Below, in pieces: positions 43,366-53,337 of a stretch of DNA of 64,000 nucleotides (position 1 is its first letter; every line of letters starts with the position of its first letter). Both the position numbers and the translations under genes were made by a program. The notes under the pieces were generated by a model. The model worked only from the letters and a program-made list of their open reading frames with translations. It did no database searches and was not told the DNA's origin. This stretch comes from an uncultured Bacteroides sp. (lineage in GTDB: Bacteria; Bacteroidota; Bacteroidia; Cytophagales; Cyclobacteriaceae): contig CABHOV010000041.1 of the NCBI GenBank assembly GCA_902168185.1, positions 62,001 to 126,000 of the forward strand, read 5' to 3'.

Positions 43366-46296
43366 ATGGCAGAAGAAAAGTTGATTAGGTTGAGTCAGGC
43401 TGCAAGAAAGCTCAATGTGGGGCATAACACCATTTTGGACTTTTTGGGGAAGAAAGGTTTTGAGGTTGAAAATAACCCCAACGCTAAACTCACGCCTGAG
43501 CAATTCAACCTTTTGTCCAAAGAATTTGCCTCTTCTGCTACTGATAAACTGGAAGCATCCGGTCTTCATATCGGAGCCAAACACGTTGATAATCTTGTAT
43601 TGGAAAGTGAAAAAGAACTTGCCAAAAAACGTGTTGAAGAAGAAGAGCGAATTATGATTAAGAACCTCGGATCAAAAGAGGTTAAAGCGAAAGATGAGCC
43701 AAAACCAGCCGATAAAGTTGAACGCGAAAAGCCGAAGCTGGAAGGCATAAAAGTTATTGGTAAAATCGACCTGGAGAAAAAGCCTGTTGCTAAAGAAGAA
43801 GTGGTTGAAGAACCACCAGTGGTAGAGAAACCGGTTGTTGAAAAACCAGTACCTGTAATCGAGAAGATAGAAGTTCCAGAGGTAAAAGAAGTTATTCCAG
43901 AACCTAAAGAACAAAAAGAGATCAAGGAGATTCCAGAAGTAAAAGAAGTTCCGAAGGAAGTAATAAAAGAAACCCCCCCTCCTGTAAAAGAGCCGGTAGT
44001 TGTAGTACCTCCTAAAGTTGTTGAACCAAAACCTCCTGTGGTAGCTGAGAAAGCTGAGCCTGAAATGGAATTGATCAAGGCTAAAGCAGATCGACTGAAG
44101 GGATTAAAAGTTGTCGATAAAATCGAATTGCCGGTTGATAAGAAAAAAGATTCTCCGGTTGCTTCATCCGATACAAAAGATGATCGCAAAGGGAAGCGTC
44201 CGCGGAAGCGTATACCGACAGCCGATGATCAACAACGAGGTCCTGGTCAGCAACAAGGTGGCGGTCAACAGGGCGGAGGCCAACAAGGTCAAGGTCAGGG
44301 CGGACAACGTCCTAACCCACAACAGCGTCCTAACCAGCAGCACGGACAACAACGCAGAGGGCCACACGCTCCAAGAGTTCAAAAAGAAGAACCTACTGAG
44401 AAGGAAATTCAGGATCAGATTCGCGCTACCCTTGCCAAGTTGAGCGGTGGTGGTAAGAAAACGAGTGGATCGAAGTATAGAAGAGAAAAACGTCAGGCGA
44501 ATTCAGACGCGCACGAGCAGCAAATGCTTCAGGAACAGGAGGCATCGAAAACGCTTCGTGTTACCGAATTCATTTCTGCCAATGACCTGGCATCGCTTAT
44601 GGATGTATCTGTAAATGATGTGATCTCAACCTGCCTGAGTCTGGGTATGTTCGTATCAATCAATCAGCGCCTTGATGCTGAAGCAATCACGGTAATTACG
44701 GACGAATTCGGATACGCTGTTCAGTTTACTTCTGCAGAAGAGGAATTAGAAGTTGAAGAAGAGCAGGGCAATGATGTGAACCTGCAACACCGTGCCCCTA
44801 TCGTAACGATCATGGGTCACGTTGATCACGGAAAAACATCACTCCTAGATTATATCCGTAACACGAAAGTTACAGCATCTGAGGCTGGTGGTATAACACA
44901 GCACATCGGTGCTTACGATGTAACAACGAAGAGCGGTAACAAAATAGCATTCTTGGATACACCAGGTCACGAAGCCTTTACAGCGATGCGTGCTCGTGGT
45001 GCCAAGCTTACAGATATAGCAATTATAGTTGTAGCGGCAGATGATGACGTGATGCCTCAAACCAGAGAAGCGATTAATCACGCTCAGGTAGCAGGTGTTC
45101 CCATTGTAATCGCGATCAATAAAATTGATAAGCCATCCGCAAACCCGGATAAAATTCGTGAAGCTCTTTCAAAGAATAATATTCTTGTAGAAGAGTGGGG
45201 TGGTAAATATCAAAGCCAGGAAATTTCAGCAAAGACCGGACAAGGTATAGATGACTTGCTTGAAAAAGTATTGTTGGAAGCTGAGATCCTGAACTTGAAA
45301 GCAAACCCTGATAAGAATGCAAGCGGTTCAGTTATTGAAGCTTCATTGGATAAGGGACGTGGTTATGTCGCTACCATAATGGTACAGACGGGAACACTGA
45401 AGGTAGGAGATATAGTATTGGCTGGAGCACACTATGGTCGTGTGAAAGCTATGTTTGATGATACTGGAAAGAAAGTAAATGAAGCCGGGCCTTCAACACC
45501 AGTAGTATTACTTGGTTTGGATGGAGCACCTCAGGCTGGTGAGAAAGTAACGGTGATGGAAACCGACCGTGAAGCACGTGAGCTTGCCGGTAAGAGAAGT
45601 CAGCTGTTACGTGAGCAAAGTATACGCACGAAGAAACATATCACGCTGGATGAGATCGGAAGACGTCTTGCGATCGGAAGCTTTAAGCAATTGAACGTAA
45701 TTGTAAAAGGTGACGTGGATGGATCTGTTGAAGCGTTGTCTGATTCATTGCTGAAACTCTCTACACCGGAGATTCAAGTCGCGATTATACACCGTGGTGT
45801 TGGTCAGATTTCTGAGTCCGATGTATTGTTGGCATCAGCATCAGACGCCATTATCCTCGGCTTCCAGGTGCGACCTTCGAATGCTGCGAAACGTGTAGCA
45901 GAGAACGAAGAGATTGAAATCCGTTTATACTCTATCATCTATGATGCAATCAATGATGTAAGAGCTGCGATGGAAGGTATGTTGGCGCCAGAAACAGAAG
46001 AAGTAATTGTAGGAAATGCAGAGGTTCGTGAAGTCTTCAAGATTTCGAAGATTGGAACGATCGCTGGATGTATGATTACCGATGGATCTGTGAAACGCTC
46101 GAATCCAATTCGTTTGATCCGCGATGGTATAGTTGTATATGCAGGTAAGCTTGGTTCACTCAAGCGTCATAAAGACGATGCAAGTGAAGTAAGATCTGGA
46201 TTTGACTGCGGTATAGGTATAGATGGTTTCAACGACATGCAAGTAGGCGATGTTATTGAAAGCTACGAGCAACGTGAAGTAAAGCGAACGCTTTAA
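43366..46296 (+). CDS. infB: translation initiation factor IF-2 (976 aa)
   Basis: The G domain in the centre carries [26 protein letters not shown] and NKIDKP, followed by the beta-barrel and fMet-tRNA-binding C domains. IF-2 brings initiator tRNA to the 30S subunit and promotes subunit joining. The start is the ATG at 43366-43368 ([14 protein letters not shown]), the usual IF-2 N-terminal opening. A longer TTG-started frame adds 19 non-family residues. The N-terminal third is a long charged Pro/Glu/Val/Lys and then Gln/Gly-rich linker, longer than in E. coli. Confidence 0.97.
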   Translation: MAEEKLIRLSQAARKLNVGHNTILDFLGKKGFEVENNPNAKLTPEQFNLLSKEFASSATDKLEASGLHIGAKHVDNLVLESEKELAKKRVEEEERIMIKNLGSKEVKAKDEPKPADKVEREKPKLEGIKVIGKIDLEKKPVAKEEVVEEPPVVEKPVVEKPVPVIEKIEVPEVKEVIPEPKEQKEIKEIPEVKEVPKEVIKETPPPVKEPVVVVPPKVVEPKPPVVAEKAEPEMELIKAKADRLKGLKVVDKIELPVDKKKDSPVASSDTKDDRKGKRPRKRIPTADDQQRGPGQQQGGGQQGGGQQGQGQGGQRPNPQQRPNQQHGQQRRGPHAPRVQKEEPTEKEIQDQIRATLAKLSGGGKKTSGSKYRREKRQANSDAHEQQMLQEQEASKTLRVTEFISANDLASLMDVSVNDVISTCLSLGMFVSINQRLDAEAITVITDEFGYAVQFTSAEEELEVEEEQGNDVNLQHRAPIVTIMGHVDHGKTSLLDYIRNTKVTASEAGGITQHIGAYDVTTKSGNKIAFLDTPGHEAFTAMRARGAKLTDIAIIVVAADDDVMPQTREAINHAQVAGVPIVIAINKIDKPSANPDKIREALSKNNILVEEWGGKYQSQEISAKTGQGIDDLLEKVLLEAEILNLKANPDKNASGSVIEASLDKGRGYVATIMVQTGTLKVGDIVLAGAHYGRVKAMFDDTGKKVNEAGPSTPVVLLGLDGAPQAGEKVTVMETDREARELAGKRSQLLREQSIRTKKHITLDEIGRRLAIGSFKQLNVIVKGDVDGSVEALSDSLLKLSTPEIQVAIIHRGVGQISESDVLLASASDAIILGFQVRPSNAAKRVAENEEIEIRLYSIIYDAINDVRAAMEGMLAPETEEVIVGNAEVREVFKISKIGTIAGCMITDGSVKRSNPIRLIRDGIVVYAGKLGSLKRHKDDASEVRSGFDCGIGIDGFNDMQVGDVIESYEQREVKRTL
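43690..44350 (+). repeat. low-complexity linker coding region in infB
   Basis: Positions 43690-44090 encode Pro/Glu/Val/Lys-rich repeats (units such as [10 protein letters not shown] and PEVKEV). Positions 44230-44350 encode Gln/Gly-rich tracts ([14 protein letters not shown]). Repetition at DNA level is short and degenerate. This is the disordered linker of IF-2, and its length is expected to vary among strains. Confidence 0.8.
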
Positions 46297-46314
46297 TACA
46301 GATATAGTTCAAGG

Positions 46315-46342
46315 AAAGCCTGATCATTTATGATCAGGCTTT
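46315..46342 (+). terminator. terminator after infB
   Basis: AAAGCCTGATCA (46315-46326) pairs perfectly with TGATCAGGCTTT (46331-46342) around a TTTA loop and is followed by more T. It lies 18 bp past the infB stop and closes the rimP-nusA-infB operon. Confidence 0.9.
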
Positions 46343-46399
46343 TTAATTTAAATTAAACGTAGAGCAGGCTCTTAGCTACTGTCTCTTGTAGTATATATC

Positions 46400-47041
46400 A
46401 TGGAATTTATTCAGCAATATTGGATTTACGGATTGGGCTTTTTTGCGCAGTCGTTATTTGGTGCGCGTTTGCTGGTTCAGTTATTCTATTCTGAGAAACA
46501 AGGCAAAGTGGTGTCGCCAACTATTTTCTGGCAGCTTAGTCTTCTCGCATCATTTCTCTTTTTGATCTATGGAATAATTCGTAATGATATAGTTATCATT
46601 ATCGGCCAGACGTTGTCCTATTTTATTTATGTCAGGAATCTTCAACTTAAAAATGATTGGACGAAAATTCCATTGGTACTGCGAATCGTTTTGTTGTTAC
46701 TGCCAATGGTTACATTGACATGGATCATTTTCGGTGCAGATCAAAAGATGTCTCAAATCTTCTCGAAAAATGATTTCACAAATCCGATTATTTTTATGGG
46801 AGCCATCGGGCAGTTAATGCTAAACCTGCGATTTATACATCAATGGTATTACTCTGAAAAGCATAAAACTTCTATACTACCACTTGGGTTTTGGATTATC
46901 AGCACGGGAGCATCTATCCTTATACTTATCTACGCAACGTATCGCGTTGATCCGGTTCTCCTTGTTGCCCAAGGCATGGGAATAGTGGTATATATACGAA
47001 ATATAGTCATTCACTTCAAAGGGAAGGCCAGCGCACTTTAA
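46400..47041 (+). CDS. lipid-A-disaccharide-synthase N-terminal-like membrane protein (213 aa)
   Basis: Six to seven hydrophobic helices with two copies of a short pattern: GFFAQSLFGARLLVQLFYSEK near the N-terminus and MGAIGQLMLNLRFIHQWYYSEKH in the second half. This is the LAB_N fold, seen at the N-terminus of some LpxB enzymes and as a free protein. The glycosyltransferase part of LpxB is absent, so this is not LpxB itself. Function is unknown; membrane-lipid or polyprenyl-linked sugar chemistry is the usual guess. The next gene lies 20 bp downstream. Confidence 0.82.
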   Translation: MEFIQQYWIYGLGFFAQSLFGARLLVQLFYSEKQGKVVSPTIFWQLSLLASFLFLIYGIIRNDIVIIIGQTLSYFIYVRNLQLKNDWTKIPLVLRIVLLLLPMVTLTWIIFGADQKMSQIFSKNDFTNPIIFMGAIGQLMLNLRFIHQWYYSEKHKTSILPLGFWIISTGASILILIYATYRVDPVLLVAQGMGIVVYIRNIVIHFKGKASAL

Positions 47042-47061
47042 AACGTTAAACAACTGCGATT

Positions 47062-48258
47062 TTGTTATCTACACTTCTTACACAAGAGGCCCAGCAATTC
47101 ATTCATCAGCATGCAAACGATGATGAACGAGAGCTCGTGTTAAAGTATAAAGAAATCCATGGTGTTCCCTCGGCGCAAATAGCTGATCAGATTTCAGGAA
47201 GAAGAAAAGCAAAGGATAAGCTGCCGGCTTTTTACGCAACGCCAAATATCATTTACCCTCCCGGCACTAATCTTGAGCAAAGCTCTTCAGAGACTACAGC
47301 AATATATAAGACCGAGATTGTCAAAGAAGAGGCAATACCACTCGGTACTATAGTTGATCTTACAGGGGGCTTCGGCATCGATACATATTTCCTGAGTCGC
47401 ATCTTTAATCGTGTGGAATATATAGAGCCTAATGCCGCTCTTCTGGAAATAGCCCGGCATAATCATACACAACTTCAGGCGACCAACATTCAGTATCATT
47501 ATAAAACTTCTGAAGAGTATATAAAGGAACTGAAAACTACCGATCTGATTTTCATCGACCCATCACGCAGAATTAAAGGACAAAAAGTTTTTAAGTTAAG
47601 CGATTGCGAACCGGACGTAACAGTATTGTATGATGAGATTTTTAGAAAAACAGATCATCTGTTAATTAAGACATCTCCTTTGTTGGACATCCAACAGGGA
47701 TTGCGAGAACTCAAAACGGTTAAGAAAGTATATATAGTTTCAGTCGCGAATGAGTGCAAGGAACTTTTGTTTTTATGCTCCAATAATTATACCGGTGAAC
47801 CGGAGATTGAAGCCGTTAACATTCTCACGAATAGAACTGATAAGTTTTCTTTCACACTTTCTCAGGAACGTGCAGCAGATGTTGTATATAATTCACCGAT
47901 GGAATACATCTATGAACCAAATGCCTCGCTGCTGAAAGCCGGTGCTTTTAAAGTCGGTGCACTGCAGTATAATCTTTTCAAGATCCATCCAAGCACTCAT
48001 TTATATACTGGCTCTCGCTATATTCAGGATTTTCCGGGAAGAGTTTTTAAAGTGGAGGCGCTCATTAAAAGTGATCGAAAAATAATTCAATCCTATTTTC
48101 CAGATGGGAAGGCAAATGTGATTACGCGAAACTATCCATTAAGCACGGAGGAGTTAAAGAAGAAAACCGGATTAAAAGACGGAGGTTTAAAATTTTTGAT
48201 TGGCTTTTCCGGAAAGAATGAAAAATTTCTGGCTGTGGCCGAACGCGCTATATATTAG
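47062..48258 (+). CDS. THUMP-like class I SAM-dependent methyltransferase (398 aa)
   Basis: VDLTGGFGIDTYFLS is the SAM-binding motif and LIFIDPSRR is the catalytic-loop motif. The C-terminal region matches the THUMP-like/ferredoxin-like part known from a Porphyromonas family (PG_1098-type). Family members are thought to modify RNA, but the target is unknown. No ATG occurs in the conserved N-terminus, so the TTG at 47062 (or the ATT before it) must serve as start. It lies 20 bp after the LAB_N gene. Confidence 0.82.
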   Translation: MLSTLLTQEAQQFIHQHANDDERELVLKYKEIHGVPSAQIADQISGRRKAKDKLPAFYATPNIIYPPGTNLEQSSSETTAIYKTEIVKEEAIPLGTIVDLTGGFGIDTYFLSRIFNRVEYIEPNAALLEIARHNHTQLQATNIQYHYKTSEEYIKELKTTDLIFIDPSRRIKGQKVFKLSDCEPDVTVLYDEIFRKTDHLLIKTSPLLDIQQGLRELKTVKKVYIVSVANECKELLFLCSNNYTGEPEIEAVNILTNRTDKFSFTLSQERAADVVYNSPMEYIYEPNASLLKAGAFKVGALQYNLFKIHPSTHLYTGSRYIQDFPGRVFKVEALIKSDRKIIQSYFPDGKANVITRNYPLSTEELKKKTGLKDGGLKFLIGFSGKNEKFLAVAERAIY

Positions 48259-48321
48259 ATCGATTTAAAAATCAGCACACATCCCTCAAACTTTCTTAAT
48301 ACTTTTGCGAATAACTACGAT

Positions 48322-49509
48322 ATGACGATTACCAATAAAATCATTCTTAAAAAAGGTAAAGAGTATTCCATTGAGCGTTTCCATCCTTGGATATTTTCGG
48401 GAGCTATTCAAAAAATGGAAGGCAGTGTTACGGATGGATGTTGGGTTGAGGTGCTGAATTTCAAAAATAAGACACTGGGCTTTGGTCATTACCAAAACGG
48501 AAGCATCGCGGTACGAATGGTAAGTTTCGGTGAGCAGGTACCGGCGGAAAATTTTTGGGAAACAAAGCTGTCGAGTGCTTTGAAGATGAGAAATAATTCG
48601 GGACTTCCAGCGGCAGATACAAATGCATTCAGACTTATACACGGTGAGGGAGATGGTCTTCCCGGGTTAATCGTTGACTACTATAATGGAGCCACAGTAT
48701 TGCAGGCACATGATGTAGGGATGCACAATGATCGACAAAAAATAGCACAGGCATTGGCTGCTGTTTTAGGTGAATCACTCAAGACAGTATATTATAAAAG
48801 TCATGGTACATTACCTGGTAAATTAAGAGATGCACAACAAGATGAATATCTCTATGGATCAAGTATAGCAGCACACGCAGTAACGGAGAATGGAAATAAA
48901 TTTCTGATTGATTGGGAAGAAGGACAAAAGACCGGATTCTTTCTTGATCAACGTGAGAACAGAAAATTACTCGGAGATTTTTCCAAAGGGAAAAAGGTAC
49001 TAAACACTTTCTGTTATACCGGTGGCTTCTCTGTATATGCTTTACATGCTGGCGCAGAACTTGTTCATTCTGTAGACGCTTCCGAGAAGGCTATAGCACT
49101 TACCCGAAAGAACCTCGAACTGAATGGCTATGATCCAAATATACATGCATGCTTTGCAGAAGACACATTTGATTTTCTGAAGGACAAGCAGAATGAATAT
49201 GATGTTATTGTGCTCGATCCTCCAGCGTTCGCCAAGCATCGCGATGCACGTCATCAGGCAGTGAAAGGATACCAACGCCTCAATACGGAAGCAATGAAAA
49301 AAATAAAACCTGGTGGTATTATTTTTACGTTCTCTTGTTCGCAGGTGGTAGATCGTCAGTTATTTTATGATACCATAGTATCTGCTGCTATACAGGCATC
49401 GCGCCAGATCAAAGTACTGCACCATCTCTCGCAACCTGCAGATCATCCAGTGTCCATTTTTCATCCGGAAGGAGAATACCTCAAAGGCTTGGTGCTATAT
49501 GTAGAATAG
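48322..49509 (+). CDS. RlmI-like class I rRNA methyltransferase (395 aa)
   Basis: An N-terminal PUA-type domain (about 1-75) is followed by an EEHEE-type region and a Rossmann methyltransferase domain. NTFCYTGGFSVYAL is the SAM motif, VLDPPAFAK carries the DPPxF motif, and FSCSQ holds the Cys expected in m5C methyltransferases. RlmI of E. coli methylates C1962 of 23S rRNA. An equivalent target is likely here. It converges with a small NTF2-like gene with only 9 bp between stops. Confidence 0.9.
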   Translation: MTITNKIILKKGKEYSIERFHPWIFSGAIQKMEGSVTDGCWVEVLNFKNKTLGFGHYQNGSIAVRMVSFGEQVPAENFWETKLSSALKMRNNSGLPAADTNAFRLIHGEGDGLPGLIVDYYNGATVLQAHDVGMHNDRQKIAQALAAVLGESLKTVYYKSHGTLPGKLRDAQQDEYLYGSSIAAHAVTENGNKFLIDWEEGQKTGFFLDQRENRKLLGDFSKGKKVLNTFCYTGGFSVYALHAGAELVHSVDASEKAIALTRKNLELNGYDPNIHACFAEDTFDFLKDKQNEYDVIVLDPPAFAKHRDARHQAVKGYQRLNTEAMKKIKPGGIIFTFSCSQVVDRQLFYDTIVSAAIQASRQIKVLHHLSQPADHPVSIFHPEGEYLKGLVLYVE

Positions 49510-49518
49510 CGACTGCTG

Positions 49519-49968
49519 TTAGTTATAGTGCCACTCTTTTATAGTGCGATGCGAGACGAGTTGCCAATCCTTATTTCGCAGTGCGAATACACGTATATAG
49601 CGTATACCGTATCTGTATACTTTGTCCTTTTCGCTACGTGAAATAATCAGACGCCCGGTAACAATGGCTAAATCCTGATGTAACTCCACCAGCGTAGAGT
49701 CATGCTCACGGGATGTAAATTTCTTCGCAGGATTCTCTACGTCTTTTATCCAACTCTCTTTTCCTTCTACGTAACCTGTACCATGCGTAAAGACAAAATC
49801 ATCTGCATAAAGTTGTCTTAATATAGCAACGTCTTTTTTCACAACTGCATAATCAATGTTTCGGTTAATGTCGTCCACCACTTTTTGCTTCTCGGAGAGT
49901 TGAGCAGATACCGAGGTATACTTGGCTAACAGAAGAATTAATAAAGTTATAAGGCAATGTACTTTCAT
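49519..49968 (-). CDS. secreted NTF2-like (SnoaL/DUF4440) protein (149 aa)
   Basis: The start is the ATG at 49966-49968, ahead of a signal peptide that ends near SVSAQ. The rest has the DUF4440/SnoaL-like pattern: DINRNIDYAVVKKDVAILRQLYADDFVFTHG, then ELHQDLAIVTGRLII and WQLVSHRTI. Such cone-shaped folds bind small molecules or act as enzymes, but there is no fixed function. The ATG choice removes a 15-residue non-signal extension. It is a lone gene converging with the RlmI-like gene. Confidence 0.75.
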   Translation of the reverse strand: MKVHCLITLLILLLAKYTSVSAQLSEKQKVVDDINRNIDYAVVKKDVAILRQLYADDFVFTHGTGYVEGKESWIKDVENPAKKFTSREHDSTLVELHQDLAIVTGRLIISRSEKDKVYRYGIRYIRVFALRNKDWQLVSHRTIKEWHYN

Positions 49969-50266
49969 ATAGCAGGGTTGTTTTGCTCTGGTTTTATCGA
50001 AGATAAAAATCATCTTTTAATAATCATGCTGGCATTTCTTTTTTGTAGCGTGTTCGGGAGTTGGGGCCAATGAAAAAGTGGCATCTCCTCTACAGGATAG
50101 GGTGCTATAATTACCCTTGGCGTAGTCGGACATCCTGCTTGTATAAGCCTGGATTCATTGGTAAAAAAGCCTGATACCGCCTTTGTAATATCCGAATCCG
50201 GTAGTAAAAAAGGTTGGTATGTTTGTCGTAATTAGGATAACTTTGGACCCTTAAAAAAATCAAATT
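49969..50266. other. 298-bp intergenic region before yajC
   Basis: This gap between the divergent NTF2-like and yajC genes holds no gene that I can support. It contains the yajC promoter at its right end and several short T-rich or A-rich runs. No strong hairpin, tRNA or repeat is visible, and frames on both strands are short and without family matches. Confidence 0.6.
50214..50245 (+). promoter_or_regulatory. promoter of the yajC-ybbR-coaE operon
   Basis: TTG at 50214-50216 is followed after 21 bp by TAACTTTG at 50238-50245, an exact TTG/TAnnTTTG match. The leader to the yajC ATG would be about 17 nt. Confidence 0.7.
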
Positions 50267-50578
50267 ATGTACTCAATCTTGTTACAAGCCCAGCAACAAA
50301 GTAATCCTTATTTCCAGTTTATTTTCTTTGGAGCTATTATCGTGGTTTTCTATTTCTTCATGATACGTCCTCAGCAAAAGAAGGCAAAGGATCAAAAGAA
50401 ATTCACTGAAGAAATTAAACGTGGTGACGCTGTTGTTACAATCGGTGGTGCACACGGCACGATTGCTGAATTGGAAGGCGATACATTTATTATGGAAGTA
50501 GAGAAAGGCGGACGCATTCGTTTCAATAAGTCTGCTATCTCAATGGAAGCAACGAAAGCCGCGAACAACAAGAAGTAA
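50267..50578 (+). CDS. yajC: Sec translocon accessory subunit YajC (103 aa)
   Basis: A single membrane helix (about 18-38, with IIVVFYFFMIRPQQKKAK) is followed by the conserved cytosolic domain GDAVVTIGGAHGTIAELEGDTFIMEV. YajC associates with SecDF and the Sec translocon. It is the first gene of a short plus-strand series with ybbR and coaE, a usual order in Bacteroidota. Confidence 0.95.
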   Translation: MYSILLQAQQQSNPYFQFIFFGAIIVVFYFFMIRPQQKKAKDQKKFTEEIKRGDAVVTIGGAHGTIAELEGDTFIMEVEKGGRIRFNKSAISMEATKAANNKK

Positions 50579-50645
50579 TCTGCTGATGTTGGCACGTGTT
50601 TATGTAACTTGAAACACGTAAACACCGAAACGTATACCAGCATAC

Positions 50646-51590
50646 ATGAGCGTTATAAATTCGATATTCAACTTGTTACGTTTCAATAGAAAAAACTGGA
50701 AGGCCGTAGTGCTGTGTTTATTTGCAGCTACGGTCTTTTGGTTTTTTAATGCGTTGAATAAGAATTATACCACGAACATTTCTTTCCCGCTCAAATTTGA
50801 TTACGATCAGGAAAATTATGTTGCCATTCATCCACTTCCACAGGCAGTGCGCGTTAATGTTACCGGTATAGGATGGGATTTATTCAGACGAAGTCTCGGA
50901 TTGAAAGTGCCTGCGCTTGTAGTTCCATTAGAGCGTCCTGTCGAAATTAGGAAAATCGTGGGCAGTACACTTCCTGCATTGTTTGCAAATCAACTCGAGC
51001 GACTCGAAATCAATTTCGTCTTAACGGATACACTTCACATTGCTATCGAGCCCAAAGGGAAACGATGGGTTACGCTTGCTGTGGATACGCCATCTATACT
51101 CTTTCGGAATGGGTATGTGATGACCAGTACACCTTTAATCTCGCCCGATAGTATTTATATAGAAGGCCCCTGGAATTTAGTGAAAGGTATATCTGAGCCG
51201 GTATATCTTAAAATCGCTCAACGCAATATTGATGAGAGTTTTCACAATGATGTGGAAGTTCAATTTGTGAACAATGAACTTATCCGAAGAAATCCTCCTA
51301 CAGTATCTGTAAATTTTGAAGTGGATAGACTTCGACAAGTAACGGATTCTGTTCTATTGGTATTGGTAAACTTACCAAAGGGAGCACGACCATCACTCGC
51401 GGTGCGTAAATTTCCATGCACCTTCGCAATACCGCAACGGTATATGGATGACTACATACCTGATTCTCTAAAGGCAGTAGTAGATTTGAAAAATTTCTCA
51501 AGAGGTTTCAAACGGGTACAACCTGTTTTACAGGGGTTGCCTCCTTACTCTAAGGTGATAAAAGTAGATTCTGTATTTGTTAAATTTTAA
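50646..51590 (+). CDS. YbbR-like domain protein (314 aa)
   Basis: An N-terminal membrane segment (about 22-38, AVVLCLFAATVFWFFNAL) is followed by two YbbR-type beta domains with strands such as FPLKFDYDQENYVAI and DSIYIEGPWNLV. In Firmicutes YbbR (CdaR) regulates diadenylate cyclase, but the Bacteroidota protein between yajC and coaE is not characterised. It is inner-membrane anchored with periplasmic domains. The next gene begins 3 bp after its stop. Confidence 0.85.
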   Translation: MSVINSIFNLLRFNRKNWKAVVLCLFAATVFWFFNALNKNYTTNISFPLKFDYDQENYVAIHPLPQAVRVNVTGIGWDLFRRSLGLKVPALVVPLERPVEIRKIVGSTLPALFANQLERLEINFVLTDTLHIAIEPKGKRWVTLAVDTPSILFRNGYVMTSTPLISPDSIYIEGPWNLVKGISEPVYLKIAQRNIDESFHNDVEVQFVNNELIRRNPPTVSVNFEVDRLRQVTDSVLLVLVNLPKGARPSLAVRKFPCTFAIPQRYMDDYIPDSLKAVVDLKNFSRGFKRVQPVLQGLPPYSKVIKVDSVFVKF

Positions 51591-51593
51591 TCT

Positions 51594-52196
51594 GTGGCTA
51601 ATCCTCTTCAAATTGGTATAACTGGAGGAATCGGATCGGGCAAAACACTTGTGTCCAAAATTTTTGCGTGCCTCGGTATTCCTGTATATGATGCAGACAG
51701 CCACGCGAAAGAACTAATGACCACCGATGGAATTCTCGTATCACAGATAAAGAAAGAATTCGGTGATTTGTCATACCTAAGCGATGGAGCCCTCAACCGA
51801 AAATACCTGAGTGAGGTAGTTTTCAACAACCAGGAAAGATTGGATATACTAAATAAACTTGTACATCCCCGCGTTGCAGAAAATTATACTCAATGGGTAA
51901 AACGTAATAGTGATCAGGTGTATATTTTAAAGGAAGCTGCGCTATTATTTGAGACAGGCTCTTATCAAGCACTGAATAAAATAATAGTTGTTCATGCTCC
52001 GGAAGAAGTACGCATTAAGCGCGTTATGCATCGTGATGGCAGAGCAGAGCAACAGGTGAAAGAGATCATACGAAAGCAGATGTCCGAAGAGGAAAAATTG
52101 AAACGGGCTGATTTCATACTATATAACGATGAGTCTTCCCTTATTATACCACAAGTGCTTACGCTGCACAACCAACTTCGGATGCAAGCCTCCTGA
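51594..52196 (+). CDS. coaE: dephospho-CoA kinase (200 aa)
   Basis: This kinase performs the last step of coenzyme A synthesis. The P-loop GGIGSGKT is near residue 11, and YDADSHAKELM and HRDGRAEQQVKEIIRKQM are conserved. The start is a GTG (MANPLQIG). It is 3 bp after ybbR. A 78-bp gap follows before the efflux genes, with no terminator visible. Confidence 0.96.
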   Translation: MANPLQIGITGGIGSGKTLVSKIFACLGIPVYDADSHAKELMTTDGILVSQIKKEFGDLSYLSDGALNRKYLSEVVFNNQERLDILNKLVHPRVAENYTQWVKRNSDQVYILKEAALLFETGSYQALNKIIVVHAPEEVRIKRVMHRDGRAEQQVKEIIRKQMSEEEKLKRADFILYNDESSLIIPQVLTLHNQLRMQAS

Positions 52197-52274
52197 TCGG
52201 TGGCTCCTTCTCTTTTCTGAACCAGATCAATACTGTGGGTGTTATCTAAAAGCTATAGATTTTTAATATATATA

Positions 52275-53327
52275 ATGTCCAGACTTAGCATCGTATTATT
52301 CATTCCGTTTTTAGTGTTCGGTATATCCTGTAAGTCGAAGAAAGAAAATTCGCCTGCAGCAGGACGTCCCCGAGTACAAGGCCCTGTAGTGGCTGATGCA
52401 TTCCGTGTAGCTAAAAGTTCCATCAGTGAAAATATAGAAGTGCCTGGCTCGCTTCTGCCTTATGAAGAAACGCAGCTTCGCGCAGAAGTAGGTGGCCGCA
52501 TTGTAGCGATGAATATAAATGAAGGAGCCGTAGCGCAGAAAGGCGCCTTGCTGGTAAAATTATTTGACCAGGATCTGCAAGCACAATTAAAGAAACTTCA
52601 GGTTCAGCTTCAGATCAAAGAGAAAACAGAAGAACGCAACCGCGAGCTTGTGAAGATCAACGGCATCAGTCAGCAGGATTATGAACTGGCGGCACTGGAT
52701 GTTGAAAACCTTAAAGCAGATATAGTATCAACACAGATCGCTATTTCAAAAACAGAGATTCGTGCACCCTATACCGGTAAGGTTGGATTAAGAAGTGTAA
52801 GCCTGGGTGCATATATAGCACCGGCAGATGTTATTACAACCATTCGCCAGGTAGATCAGCTTAAGCTTGAATTTTCCGTGCCTGAGAAATATGCAAAGGA
52901 ATTGCAAAAAGGATATAGCGTAAGTTTTAGAGTAGATGGTGGCGGTCAACCTCACAAGGCCACTATATTAGCTACGGAAAGTAGTGTAGATCAAAACACA
53001 AGGACACTAAAAATACGGGCCGTAGTAAATGAACGTCACCCGGAGCTTGTGCCCGGTATATTTGCAAAAGTAAATTTACAACTCGGTCAGAATAGTCAGG
53101 CGTTATTGGTTCCGACACAAGCCGTCATTCCTACGGCACGCGACAAACAGGTTATATTATTAAGAAAAGATAGCGTTGTCTTCACAACAGTGGAAACCGG
53201 TATCCGTGATTCAGCCTATATACAAATTACAACAGGGCTGAAGCCGGGTGATACAGTAATTACATCAGGGTTGATGGCTATACGTCCCAACTCCAAAGTG
53301 AAGGTAAAGAAGGTAAGCACCCTATAA
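52275..53327 (+). CDS. RND efflux membrane-fusion lipoprotein (350 aa)
   Basis: The start is the ATG at 52275-52277, ahead of a lipoprotein signal with lipobox GISC (Cys19). The body follows the HlyD/AcrA plan: half-lipoyl parts (PGSLLPYEETQLRAEVGGRIVAM and TEIRAPYTGKVGLRSVSLGAYI), a helical hairpin between them, a beta-barrel domain and a membrane-proximal domain with VPTQAVIP. It bridges the inner-membrane RND pump and the outer-membrane channel. It lies 10 bp before the pump gene. Confidence 0.93.
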   Translation: MSRLSIVLFIPFLVFGISCKSKKENSPAAGRPRVQGPVVADAFRVAKSSISENIEVPGSLLPYEETQLRAEVGGRIVAMNINEGAVAQKGALLVKLFDQDLQAQLKKLQVQLQIKEKTEERNRELVKINGISQQDYELAALDVENLKADIVSTQIAISKTEIRAPYTGKVGLRSVSLGAYIAPADVITTIRQVDQLKLEFSVPEKYAKELQKGYSVSFRVDGGGQPHKATILATESSVDQNTRTLKIRAVVNERHPELVPGIFAKVNLQLGQNSQALLVPTQAVIPTARDKQVILLRKDSVVFTTVETGIRDSAYIQITTGLKPGDTVITSGLMAIRPNSKVKVKKVSTL

Positions 53328-53337
53328 GCAAAATAGT

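Noticed and set aside
43566-44189. Long open frame on the minus strand inside infB, rich in Ser, Thr, Gly and Phe
   Set aside because: It mirrors the biased, repetitive Pro/Glu/Lys linker of IF-2 on the other strand, has no family features and no start signal.
44230-44350. Repetitive Gln/Gly-coding tract considered as a CRISPR or minisatellite
   Set aside because: The repeats are short, irregular and in frame within IF-2, with no spacers.
46400-47041. Lipid-A-disaccharide synthase (LpxB)
   Set aside because: Only the N-terminal membrane domain type is present and the glycosyltransferase domain is absent.
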